Source: Ephydatia muelleri (lineage: Eukaryota > Porifera > Demospongiae > Spongillida > Spongillidae). From it: DNA of 64,000 bases. Below are positions 20,457 through 31,960 of this stretch, piece by piece. Under the pieces are notes generated by a model. The model did no database searches. It was not told the DNA's origin and saw only the letters and a program-made list of their open reading frames with translations. The stretch's first letter is position 1, and each line of letters begins with the position of its first letter. The stretch covers positions 3,892,387 through 3,956,386 of the forward strand of contig JABACO010000024.1 in NCBI GenBank assembly GCA_013339895.1, read 5' to 3'. The translations under genes were made by a program, and so were the position numbers.

Positions 20457-23400
20457 TTAACGTTGCCGCGCTGTTCCAGCGACCGAGTAGCTGTATGGTT
20501 GAATCTTCAATGCCAGCGGCTGCGGCGGCCGTTGCTGCTCCGATTCTGAAGCTATGCCCTGCGTAGTCGCAGGCTGGCAGCCCCAAGGTCGACAGGGCCT
20601 TACCCACCTCCGACACGAATTTCGGTTTCAAGAGCGGCTTCGAATCGCGCATCCTGAAGAAAGGGCCGGGGGATGCGCCCCTGACGGCCACGTATGCAAG
20701 GCACGCGTCGACCGGGCAGATGGTGTTGCCAGTTTTGCCAATAAACACGTCGGTTCCCTCGCCAAATTGGTCGCATTTCGCCACGTGAAGATGGATCTTC
20801 AGCTGCGTGGGCTGGGACGCGTGGTTAAACGTGACGTCCCCCCATCGCATCAGAGCCCTGCTCGGTGCCTCTGTGGCAAAAGGAGCTTGCCCAAACGGAA
20901 AAAGCCAAAGTAGCAGAGGGCGGACGTCGCCCAGTACAGTTGCCAGTTCTCGCGTCTCCGCCCGAGGCCCATGCAGTGGTGCCTCATGCGTTCGAGGATT
21001 GCCGGGGTCAGGGGCAGGCGGGTCGCCTTCTTCTTGCCACGGGAAGCGAGGACTTGGCGGATCCCTGCCTGAATTCTGTCTAGCCTTGGCATGGCTGCAT
21101 GTGCGCGAGGATCTGGGCACCCCAAGGCTATGTGTGTGCCTCTGACCGTGGCGAGGTAAGTTTTTATCGTTTGCGCCGCTAGATTGTCGTTCGCTATAGG
21201 GCTGATACAAAGTAGCACACAAGGTGGATTAATTTCCGACACCAGAAAGCGGCACTTATTTTGTATGCGTCGCAGAAATGGTAGAAACGGCGCATGCCGG
21301 CGTCGTATGTCCGACGAGTGGATTCGGCTAGACCTTGCGAATAATAGAACCGAACTGCTCCCTTCAGGTCGGCGATAACCAGTCCCCGTTCTTGCACAGC
21401 AGGGCGCTGATCAGGCGCGATGGGATTGGCTGTGGGTCCGGGTCGGCTCCTGGAACCTGCACGCATAAAGAAGGAAGGGAGAGCATTGCGTGAAAGAGCG
21501 TCGGCCGCCCTGTTGGTAGCCCCTGGAACGTGCACGCAGCGGAGGCTAAAGTCATGTTACGCCACAATGTAGAATAGGCAGCGCAGCAGGTGCATGAGGT
21601 GGTCCTCCCGGCATGCACGGGACGAGAGGACGGCAACCACAGCCTGGTTGTCGCAGTAGCAGGTGGCCTGCCTTCCGCGCCATTGCCCGCCCCAAACTGC
21701 GGCTGCCATGATGATGGGAAGCATCTCCTTTATGGAAATGGAGAGAGGGAGCGATCATGCATCCCATGCATGGAATCTGCAACCAGCGGAGATTCCAGGA
21801 CGCCCCGCAACCCCATGATCCGGCTGCATCTGAGGAGAAATGAAGATGCTCGTCGGCGGGACTGGGCATGAAGGCGATGCCATTCCAGTCGGATATGAAG
21901 GTGTTCCACCAAGAGAGTCCGCGCGGAAATATCTGTTGAGGTCGAGGTGAATAGGCCTGACAGCAGATTTATCATGCTCCGAAGGAATGAGCGTCCCGGC
22001 TTGACAACCTTGCAGGCGTGCTGGAGAAGGCCAATCAGGGATTCTAGCTCTCTCCTGCCGACATGCCTTTCTGTCGTTCCAGTCCAGTAAAGTAGCCTTG
22101 ATGCGGGTGATCTTGTCGGCGGGAAGGCGCAGGGACCAGGACTACGGTGTCGAGTTCGATGCCGAGGAAAGTGAGGCACGACATCGGGCCTTCGCATTTC
22201 CCTGCCGCCATGGGAACGCCCAGTTCCTTGCAAGCGAGATTCATTGTTTGCAGGCTGTCGGCGCATTGAGAGGAGTGATGCGCGCCCACCATTACGAAGT
22301 CGTCCAGGTAAGTGCGCGATGTGCGGTACCCCCTCTGTCAGGAATGGGCTCGGCTAGCCATGCTTCCTGCAAGAGCTCAGCCATCTCAACATATTCCAGG
22401 CTCTCAATACGTGCCACCAGTTTGGCTGGCAGCCGGGCAGCATAAGGGGTGACACGGCCCGACGCGTGTTCACGGAAAGGGGTATCCTGGTATTGAGACG
22501 GCTGGGCCTGCTCCTCAGTGAAGGTGGGGAGTGATGTATGCTGCTCCTGCGATGCGCCTGGAGTGGCGGGGGAGCACCTTATAAATAAACGACCAAATTC
22601 GCTGGCCAAATATCTTTAGCGCGTTCAAGGTGCGTTAGCATGCGCGTGCACCCTTGTGTGCATGCCTAGAGGGGTGTGGAAAATAAAAATTAACAGGTAC
22701 TTGGGCTTGTCAGGTGACGCAGCGTGGTGTGAACGGGTGTATGCCCAATGCCTGTGATACAGGACGGAATGGCCGGCGGGCCGCCTGTGTGCCAACCGCG
22801 GTTGACAGGCTACGCGCGGGGGTGGCGGGTACATTCCGGCGGGAACACCAGGGGCTGCGAGACCCCTAGGGCCTGGCTTGCGGACGGCGTGTCGGCAGGC
22901 TAAGAATGGCGAACAGATGCACTCCTGCGGGTGACCCTCCGGCGGGTAAGGCACTAGCGGGGATACTGGCCGTTGTGGACCAGGTTGCTGGGGCCGGCTG
23001 CATCAAGGGGGCGACGCGGGGAAGCGGGCGCGGCCGCTTAGGGAGATGGAGCACCTAACTGATTCTGACAAGGCGCATCTCGCAAACCCTTATGAAATAC
23101 CCTATCGGGACTCGAGTGGTGTTAGCCGAGGGCACGACTCGAGCTCACCGCTACCTCGGCTTAGATTACATGACTTACTGGAGGATTGGGAGCTCTGTTC
23201 AATGCCTCCGGAGGAGCCTTGTTGTTGCGACGGTTGTGGTGAGCCCTGTTGTTGCGAGGATCCCTGCTGCTGCGATGGTTGTGATGAGCCCTGTTGTTGC
23301 GAGGATCCCTGCTGCGACGATGCTTGGCCAAAGCGCCGCGCCAGCCAATCCAGCTGCGCCTGGCTGAAAGGAACTTCACTTTCTGAATCAACCATTTATT

Positions 23401-23521
23401 CGAAGAGTATAGCTGCCAGCGACCGTGTGTAGTGAATAGCGTGAATGCGCATGCGCGGGGCGCCTAAGATGCACGTGCGCTGCGGGGTGTGCTACGTTAA
23501 CCGCGTTTGACTACGTTAAAC
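20457..23521 (-). mobile_element. DIRS-like tyrosine-recombinase retroelement relic
   Basis: A GC- and CpG-rich block interrupts the class C upstream spacer; compare the uninterrupted 13970-14000. On the minus strand, in order: a Gln/Ser-rich N-terminal frame (about 23395-23100), reverse transcriptase with a YLDD-type box near 22300, an RNase H-like segment with SSDAAGSWGCGA (near 21840), and a tyrosine recombinase whose C-terminal part includes GHSFRIGAATAAAAAGI and LLGRWNS (near 20475-20560). This set and order fits the DIRS order. At about 3.1 kb it is shorter than a complete DIRS element and carries several breaks. Its composition still differs sharply from the array, suggesting a moderately recent arrival. 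Confidence 0.85.
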
Positions 23522-23579
23522 TTCATTAAGAAAATGAAGTAAAATACCCTCTAGTTACATGATGGCATTTGTATTGCAG

Positions 23580-23678
23580 AATGGTGAGAGTCCACTGTTC
23601 ATCGCAAGTAAGAATGGACATCTAGATGTAGTGAAGACACTAATTGAAGCTGGAGCTAATATTTATCAGGCGAATACG
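23580..23678 (+). CDS. ANK exon 12, class C
   Basis: A 99-bp phase-0 exon: NGESPLFIASKNGHLD, VVKTLIEAGANI, ending YQANT. It follows only about 60 bp after the DIRS relic, which therefore lies inside the upstream intron. Acceptor TATTGCAG, donor GTCAGT after ACG. Confidence 0.8.
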
Positions 23679-25275
23679 GTCAGTACACACATACCTACAT
23701 GTGCATCCGTTCAATTTAAATCACTAAATTACATCACCATGTGGGTCAGCCTGGGCCAAATGGACCGGATCACCTTCATTTAGAAACTCTCGACTGCATC
23801 AAATAGAGTAACATATCCAATTCCCAATTGCGTGTAAACAGACCTGTGGTGTCAAGCATTGCAAAATTGAATAAAGACGTGGAGCCCTAAAGAAGAGCTG
23901 AACCCATGTATTTTCATTTGATTATGGTAGCAGTTAAAAGAAATAGTAATGTAGGAGCACAACTAGTAATTCAGCAAATCTAATTTAGCTTTAGACTAAT
24001 GATTTAAGTTGTTTCACATGAAAGTGCCTTTTAATGTACAATAAGACATTTTACTTCAATAAACATATTCACACTCCTCTTTTGGAGTCTTGTCTCTGTC
24101 TGTCGATGACCCGTGTACTCCTGTCTGTCTTGTTGCTAAACTTCTCTAGAGATGTGTCAATGTTTCTCATGTCTCTGCATGCCATCATCTTTGAATGCTA
24201 ATGGAAGTACCAAAGTACATAATAATACATTATGTCATCACAATGTTCCGTGATAGCACAGCCCACACCCAATATGAGGCTACAAGATCATTTCATTTCT
24301 ATATTTGTCTAATGACAGAGACCTACCCAACCCCATCATTTGTCAAATGGGAAAATGATGGGGCAGGAAGAGAGCTGCTGAGGCACTTCATATACGTTAT
24401 GTCATCTTTTGGGCTTCAACTAATGACTCATAGTCTCCAGTTTGTCTTCACACTAATCTTCACTGGAGGCAGCACACTTATTTGATTGGGTTGGGTAGGT
24501 CTCTGTCATGGTCCTGGTCTATTCTAAGCTAATAAGTCATCACAAAGGTTACATACATACAGGGTCATGCACAACATGTGATGTCCACAGTCAGATGTCT
24601 GGTGTGTCCTTCATGCGCATTCCCATTGGCCAACTTACCCTGTGTGCTTGTGTTTAAGAATGGATATAGCATTCATGTGTTTCCTTCTCAGATGTCTGGC
24701 GCTGTATGAGAGCAAAGTGGGTGTGATGAGGGAGGATGATTGGAATGGTGGGTGTGGTGAGAGAAGGTGTAGAAAGGTAGGGTGTGATGAGAGGGCATGT
24801 GGAAAAGGAGGTTGTGGGAGATTGTTGGGGTTGGAGTGTTTGGAAAGGGATGGCTAGGGTTGGCACACACTCATATATGGGCGTGTAGAAAAGGAGTTGT
24901 GGGAGATTGTTGGGGATGGAGTGTGTGGAATAGGAGGGTGAGGGTCGAGGGTTGGCACAGGTTGAGGGTAGCAATAGCAGAAATGAATATCCAGTGTGAG
25001 CAGATTATTTCCACACTCCCACCCTTCATTACACACACACCAGCGCACACATACACTGTACACATAAGCACAGTTTTGGGACCACAGCCAGATGTGTGAG
25101 GTCACAAACGTAGGTACAGCTAAATAGAAAGAAGTGCATATTAATTTCTGAATGAAATAGCTTTGGAGGCCACACACTCCTTGGTGGGGTAAATCTCTGT
25201 CATCGTCTCTGCTCTGACACCAATGTAACAAGCCATTATGGAAGGACTGTTTATCAGTACCAAAGTGCTAGATTA
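23679..25275. repeat. Spacer with R module and long G-rich module
   Basis: R module (about 23800-24240), GGGTTGGGTAGGTCTCTGTCATG spacer motifs, a long G-rich module with near-duplicate halves (24692-24960), and the tail module (to about 25130). No gene recognised. Confidence 0.55.
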
Positions 25276-25946
25276 TTTACCGTAAAAAACCGCGTAGAAG
25301 CCCCCCCCCCCTCCGCCCCCAACGTGAGACCCTTAAGTAAATTGCAATTTTTTTTTAAAGATCGTATCTCCTGAACCATTAACGGTGCGACCTACCTTTT
25401 CAAAGTCTTGTTGTACTACCATTCCCTTCCTGAGATAATATCCTGTTTGGAATCGCATTGACATGCCTCACGACAAACAAAGTCTGAAAATATACCTGGT
25501 TCAGAATAGCCATATCGTTTGAACCGCTCATCCCCAAACATGGAATTTCGGTTGTATCTATCGTACAAACAGCGTTCAACACATGCGGCATGTTTTTGTT
25601 CCATTTACCTTGTAATTTCTCACAGTAAACATTAACAACATAGTCAGTCCAATCGCTCCGCCATTTCTTATTTCCATTGACCAACCTAGGCCCCATTCCG
25701 AACCATGTCTGCACGACATTACCTCACTAATGAGAGCTGTAAATGAAGCGGCAGTTACATTAAGAGTGCAGATAGGAGTGTACTCAGATGCGGGCTATGA
25801 ATAGGAAATTCAGTTTAGCAGGGCTATGAATACGATCTCATCAGCGCTATCCCTTCTCCCCTCCCCCCACCCCTTCCCCCGATTTCCATTCCAAATATGT
25901 CGTGCAGTCATGGTTTGGGATGGGGCCTAGGTTGGTCAATGGAAAT
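25276..25946. mobile_element. Unclassified insert with foldback inverted repeat
   Basis: Array spacer stops at GATTATTTA and resumes at GGAAATAAGTCATTGCATG. The insert begins ACCGTAAAAAACCGCG, then a C-rich tract. The arms 25668-25720 and 25894-25948 are about 90 percent complementary, with a loop of about 175 bp. A 104-codon minus-strand frame (25400-25714) starts inside the left arm; I do not recognise its product. It may be a miniature or foldback element. Confidence 0.5.
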
Positions 25947-26571
25947 AAGTCATTGCATGTGTTTCATTGTATGACACATGGCATGATTTAATGAAATACA
26001 TAAGTGTGCAACCTAGCAACTTTGCAGGGCTTCATGCCTCTATTTTGAGTGTGTTCCCAAAAAGTGATCAGAAAGCCAAATTTGATAAGCCATTCATTTG
26101 TTGTGAATACACTATACATGTAGTTGCATAAGGTATGGTGCAGGGAGCCAAAGATTACATGTGGTCATGTAAACCTTATTTTTCATTACATCATGTGTGC
26201 TCTTACAAAATGGACAGGCAGCTGCCCATGAAACAAACCAAATGCAGCACTAGAGGGTTATAAAGTAGATAGCATTGCCCCACATACTCTACATGTGTGC
26301 CCCATTGCCGTGGCATAAAAGATAGCTTGCCTTTCCACAACAACTGATATAGATCATGTCAGTACCATAATGCAGAGCATTTACATGTATGTGTAGAACT
26401 ATTACATGTCTCTCCACATGTATAGCTTACATGGGTCATAGTGACCTCATTGGAGGAGTGAGGCATCAGGGCACCTCTCAAAAGTGAATATTAATACAAC
26501 ACAATTCTCAGTGATGCATACCAGATACCCTCATTGACATTTCCATAGGTGTAACCTCTGTCATCCATCCA
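25947..26571. repeat. Spacer up to the Gypsy element
   Basis: Standard array spacer with the TTTGTTGTGAATACA module and the palindrome at 26434-26446. It breaks off at CATCCATCC, where LTR sequence begins. Confidence 0.5.
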
Positions 26572-26695
26572 CACGACTTCGAAAGACTATTTAATTAAAC
26601 AGTGCTTATGTATCGATGGGTGTGTTGTGTGGGTATATTCTTGACTAAGTTAAGCCATTAAGTTCGAGTCGAACTAGCAAGACTTGTGTATTACA
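26572..26695 (+). repeat. 5-prime LTR remnant of the Gypsy element
   Basis: Matches the right part of the 3-prime LTR, sharing ATCGATGGGTGTGTTGTGTGG and the terminal GTATTACA. It is shorter than the other LTR on its left side. TGGTAGCAGAGAATGG, a plausible tRNA primer-binding site, follows one base later. Confidence 0.8.
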
Positions 26696-29600
26696 CTGGT
26701 AGCAGAGAATGGAGCCTCAACGACATATTAGCTTACCGAGCACGGGAACTTCGCCGACTGGTTGAAGCGCTTTGAGATTTGTGCGGCCGCGAATGCATGG
26801 CAGGAGGATACGATGGCCTTAAAAACGTCCCATGCTGCAGGAAGGGGAAGCTCTCGTTGCGTGGTTGAGGATTTTGCGGAAAATAAGAACAAAGTACCCT
26901 GCTACGAAGCAAGCCCTCACGAACGCGCGTTAAAGCCTACGAAGTTCACAGCTTTCGCTGAATTACAATCACGCAAACTACGCCCTGGCGAGACGGTTCA
27001 CATGTATGTACATCATCTCAAGCGACTGCTGGATGCAGCTATGCCGGAACTGGATGAAGATAGCAAGAACAAAGTACTGTTCCAGCAATTCCTAGCGGGT
27101 GTTCCTGACGAATGCAGTCGCATTTTGCGAGCAAACCCTGATATCACGACCAGCGAGGCCGCAGTTACGAGAGCCAAGCCCTGCTAACCGTATCAGTGGA
27201 GAAGTCCGCGTTATCGGTTGCTGCAGTCACAGACGCTCCTTCAGAAGTACGAGCCTTGCAAGACAGCGTCACAGAGCAAATGTCAACCTTGATGGAGAAA
27301 CTGCCGTTCAGCCCCCGACTTCTGTTCCAGTCAGATGCTATAATTGTAACCGCCCTGGACACCTATCACGGAACTGCAGACAGCCAAGACGTCAGCCAGT
27401 GTGCTACAGCTGCAATCAACTTGGACATGTAGCAAGAGATTGTCAGCGCCAGGGAAATGGACTGGGTGGGAATGACCACTTCAAGGGCCATGCACAGGTC
27501 ATTCGGCTCACCACTGCCGTTTCGAGTGAGCATGTACCCATCATTGAAAAAAAGCTGGATGCTAGCAATGTAAAACTTATGGTAGATTCAGGTTCATCCG
27601 TTTCCTAAGTAGACAAAGCGTACCTTCCTTTGGCGTGTTTAATCCTGCGAAGACAACAGTCGCTACGTACAGCAGATGGACACGGGGTTGGAATGGTCAG
27701 ACTTAAAGTGCGATTGGGGTCTTATACAATTGAACATGAGCTATTGGTAGCGTTTCTACCAGGAGTAATCCAGAGGAAAATTTTAAGGTGGATGAATGCG
27801 CTGTACCAAGATTTGGTGAAGCGCCATCATATGCTAGATCGCAACATCATCAGAGTGAGCAGCAGTCCATGGCTAGCACCTGCTGTGCTTGTGCCCAAGA
27901 AAAGTGGTGTCTGCCTCGTGAACTTAGAATTTGTATCGACTACAGGGAAGCTGAACAAGAGGATGATGAAAGATGCATACCCACTTCCACTACCTGATGA
28001 AGTACAAGACAGACTTGCGGGGGCCTACATAAACTGGATCTGCAATCAGGCTACTGGCAGCTTCCAGTGCAAGAAGAAGATCGTTTGAAGACTGCCTTTT
28101 GTCCAGGCCCAGGCATGGGACTGTATGAGTTTTGTAGGATGCCCTTTGGTGTTACCGGTGGACCAAGTTCTTTTCAGCGGCTAATGGATAAAGTGCTTCA
28201 TGGCCTTTCCTTTGTCACCAGCTACATAGACAATGTTCTAATTCACTCCAATTCTATGGAACTTCACCAATTTCATCTATGTCTTGTGTTCAATCGATTA
28301 GCAAAGGCAGGCCTGACATTGAGGGGTTCAAAGTGTAAAATTGGATTTGACAAGGTGCAATACTTGGGTCATATCTTCTCCAAAGATGGTATGGCTGACA
28401 AGATCGCTGTTGTGCAGAACAGACGTCACAGAGGTACGGCAGTTCCTGGGGTTAGCATCATAATATCAACGATATGTGAAAAACATTGCAGATATTGCAG
28501 CTCCTCTTCATCATCTCACACAAAAAGCAGTGGAATTCAACTGGGAGGAGAACTGTCAGCAATCATTTCAGGTGTTGAAAGATGCATTGACTCAAGCGCC
28601 TATCTTATGCTATCCCTGCTTCAAGAGGGGATTCACCCTACAGACAGAAACCAGTGCAGTGGGGATAGGAGCAGTGCTGGAGCAGGAAGGCCACGTGATT
28701 GCTTATGCCAGCCGCAGTCTAACCCCACCCGAAAGTCAGTACAGTGTCATTGAACGGGAATGCCTGGCTGTTGTCTTGCACTACTTACTGGGACGACCAT
28801 TCAGCCTACACACTGATCATCAGCCACTACAATGGCTTTCTGCTCAGAAGATGGAGGGCAGGTTGTGCAGATGGGCTCTTGCTCTTCAAGGGTTTGATTT
28901 TGAGATCAAATACAGGCGAGGATCATCAAATGCCAATGCAGATGATCTGTCCCGTGTACCTGAAATACAAGTAGAAACAAGCTCAGCTACACTGATAACC
29001 CCAGAACTAACCACACACAGGATCCGAGAAGAACAATGGAGGGACGCTGTACTGCAGCAAGTAATCCAACACCTAACGTCACGGAACAGTACATCCAACC
29101 CAAACAGGAAGCAGTTCCCATTAAAGCGTTACTCTCAGCTACTGAAGCAGTTACATCTGGTTGATGGTGTCCTGCGCCACAGATTTGTTCCAGGTCCATT
29201 AGAAGAAATTATCACTGTTCCGGTGATGCCAACTTCACTTCAGGAAGTGGCCCTCCACAGCTGCCATGACATCGTAAGTGCAGGTCATCAAGGCACTGAA
29301 AAGACCCTAGACAGATTGAAGCGGATGACCTACTGGGTTGGAATGGCGAAGGCAATGGAGCTGTACTGTCGGAGTTGTAATGTGTGCCAGCAATCGAAAC
29401 TTCCAATGCCACTAGCAGTACCTATGACTAATGTTCCAATAGGTCGACCTTGGCAAATGTTAGCTGTTGATGTTTTGGAAGTTCCCAATGTCTGGTCATG
29501 GAAATCGATATCTGCTGGTACTTCAAGATTATTTCACAAAGTGGGCTGAAGCAGTTCCTATGCCTGACCAAACAGCTGAAAGGATAGTTCGAGCACTGAT

Positions 29601-30240
29601 TGATATCTTCTCATGCTTTGGCATCCCTGAGATCCTTCACTCTGATCAAGGAAGGAACTTTGAGAGCACAATCTTGAAGAAAACCTGTGCAGCATTTGGT
29701 ATCGTTAAGTCACGAACTACTTAATACCATCCACAAGGAGATGGTATGGTGGAACGTCGTAACAGAACTCTGTTGCAGCTGTTAAGAGCCTATGTTCAAC
29801 AGCAGTCTGATTGGGAATGTCAGCTTCCACTCCTGTTATATGCCTATCGTACAGCCCGTCACACATCAACCCACCTGAGCCCGTTTTTACTGCTAATGGG
29901 AAGAGACCCAGTACTAACAATCATGCCATCACTGGCGGGAGATGATGGGAAGGGTCACGATCCACACAGTTATGAACATACCCTGACAGTCAGATTGACA
30001 GAGCTGAGAGACCTGGTGGTTTGCCATATCACACAGGAAGCACAACGGCAGAAAGCGTTCTATGACAGCACAACTAAAAGCAGAACCTTCAATGTTGGAG
30101 ATGCTGTCTGGCTACTGTACATGTGCCAACAGCTCAACAAGAGCAGCAAGCTGAAGTAGGAAGGTGCTACCCTCAACGTGTTCGGCACCATTGTAGAGAT
30201 ACTGAGGTTGGGGTCAAGCTTAAAAGAATGGTGGGACGAA

Positions 30241-30502
30241 TGTAATGTCACGTAAATCTAGTCTGGGGACTTATAGCTAACGTCAATAATTTTGTTTGCC
30301 TTGGCGGGACAACTACTGCGTAGGTTGAATGACTGATCCGTGTCCCTCCGTAATAATAGCAATACAATACTATTGGATGGATCCATCCAGACACGACTAT
30401 TTAAACAGTGATTGTGTGTATCGATGGGTGTGTTGTGTGGCATGTCCTCGTCTGAGTTAAGCCATTAAGCTCGAGTCAAACTAGCAAGACTAGGGTATTA
30501 CA
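30241..30502 (+). repeat. 3-prime LTR of the Gypsy element
   Basis: Runs from TGTAATGTCACG to GGTATTACA, about 262 bp, with TG...CA-type ends. It is preceded by a purine-rich tract (AGAATGGTGGGA) as expected for plus-strand priming. Confidence 0.75.
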
Positions 30503-31390
30503 AGGGTATGAAAGAAGAATAGGTCACCCTCTCTACTACTCAAGCTCATGAATCAACAACCAGTAAGAATGCGGAATCACAAAAAGGACACAAAATTGCG
30601 TTGCGCACAATAGTGCGTTCGAGCAGCACGATAACAATGACAAAGGCTGGTAGTAATTAACACTTGGACGATTCTCATGACATCAGTCTAGCCGAAATTT
30701 AAATTGATAATTCATTAATTGTTAATATTTTTCACCTGGAACTTACAACTGTACTACACTACCTACATGTATATACTACACTATACTATACTACATAAAT
30801 AATTAAACGCGCGATTCTTATGATTTGCTTGGCGGTTGGCACTCCCCTATTGTCATTTTGGCGCCCCTTTTTAAAGGCCCACTGGGAGGGCAATTGCCCC
30901 CCCGGCCACCTCGCCACAGGACCCTACCGGGACAATGGTATGAAATCTGGTAATGTCCCGGACATTACGGGACGGTTGGCAACTATGAATTGTCACTTCC
31001 TTGTTCGGCCCATTCTCTAAGCTATAGCTGTTCGCAACTCAGTGTCTGTTTTTTATTTTTTATTTTGTCTTGAGTCTATACGGGTCAAAGAAGATGAGTT
31101 ATCGCTTCGTATGACGATCGTACCGAATCGAAGAGAATGGTTGTAAGCTAGAGCTTGACGGTTGTTGCTGCCTCCCACGTCGCGGACGCACGTAAGGACT
31201 ATTTTTCCTACTCACTCCTTCGGTACCTAGTAGTGTATGATAAAGCTGTCTCACATTTACTTGCTGAACTTCATGCCTGTCACGCCCACTAGGGTACACT
31301 GCAGGGATGCTATAACTTTGCTCACATAACACGTGAACATGCACTACGCACTTGCATTGTTACCTGCCACACACCTATCTACTGTATCTT
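30503..31390. other. Non-array sequence, no gene recognised
   Basis: Sequence unlike the ANK array. It holds an AT-rich stretch (30650-30810), a GC-rich stretch with the palindrome GGGCAATTGCCC (30889-30900) that looks like a transposon end, and TTCCTTGTTCGG...CAACTCAGTGTCTG (30997-31050), which recurs at 42781-42835. A minus-strand frame (31099-31344) is Arg/Gln/Ser-rich and unassigned. Confidence 0.45.
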
Positions 31391-31608
<218 letters not shown>

Positions 31609-31728
31609 AAGCAGCATGAGGGTACACACTTGCATTGTTATGTAAATAGCCTGTACACCATATTTGTCACACACACACATACAGGCTCACACACAACCTC
31701 ATTTTTCACACTGTTTTCACACAGTGTA

Positions 31729-31957
31729 TTCTTTAAAGTGGAGGTTGAAATGTTAAAGAAAAGTAAGGACACACTGTATAGGATTGAGCATATAGGTGGT
31801 GATGGAAAATTAGTTGAATTTTACACAGGATTTAGATATTATGCAATTTTGCTATGATTTTGTTACGTTTGTTGGTCCTACTGCTAACCACTTAAACTAT
31901 TTGGGCAGTAACATGTCTGAATATCCACAAAAGCAAAAACGGATGATGAAAATATAA
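31729..31957 (+). pseudogene. Fragment of THAP/DDE_Tnp_4-type protein (helical region)
   Basis: Reads LYRIEHIGGDGKLVEFYTGF and then, one base out of frame, DFVTFVGPTANHLNYLGSN. From memory of the family, the FYTGF...P..NHL.Y.G pattern lies between the THAP finger and the helix-turn-helix/DDE_Tnp_4 nuclease in Harbinger-related proteins of sponges and cnidarians. The catalytic domain is not present. One frameshift near 31855 and the lack of neighbours make it a relic. It may be the missing middle of the proteins whose THAP ends lie elsewhere in the window. Confidence 0.55.
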
Positions 31958-31960
31958 ATA

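Larger units (their letters stand above)
26572..30502 (+). mobile_element. Ty3/Gypsy LTR retrotransposon, degraded
   Basis: Parts in order: truncated 5-prime LTR, primer-binding-like TGGTAGCAGAGAATGG, Gag-like region with two CCHC knuckles (CYNCNRPGHLSRNC and CYSCNQLGHVARDC, near 27330-27445), aspartic-protease-like MVDSGSS (near 27590), reverse transcriptase (27.8-28.4 kb, with FCRMPFGVTGGPSSFQRLM), RNase H (28.6-28.9 kb), integrase zinc region and catalytic core (29.2-29.8 kb), a purine-rich tract and the 3-prime LTR. The protease-RT-RNase H-integrase order marks Ty3/Gypsy. It is broken in roughly half a dozen or more places. The two LTRs have diverged considerably, so the insertion is old. 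Confidence 0.92.

Noticed and set aside
20554-21145. Plus-strand frames across the GC-rich block
   Set aside because: Shadows of the minus-strand recombinase region; no recognisable domain.
31099-31344. Minus-strand Arg/Gln/Ser-rich frame of 81 codons
   Set aside because: No family recognised, no splice or start support, unique in the window; left as unassigned sequence.
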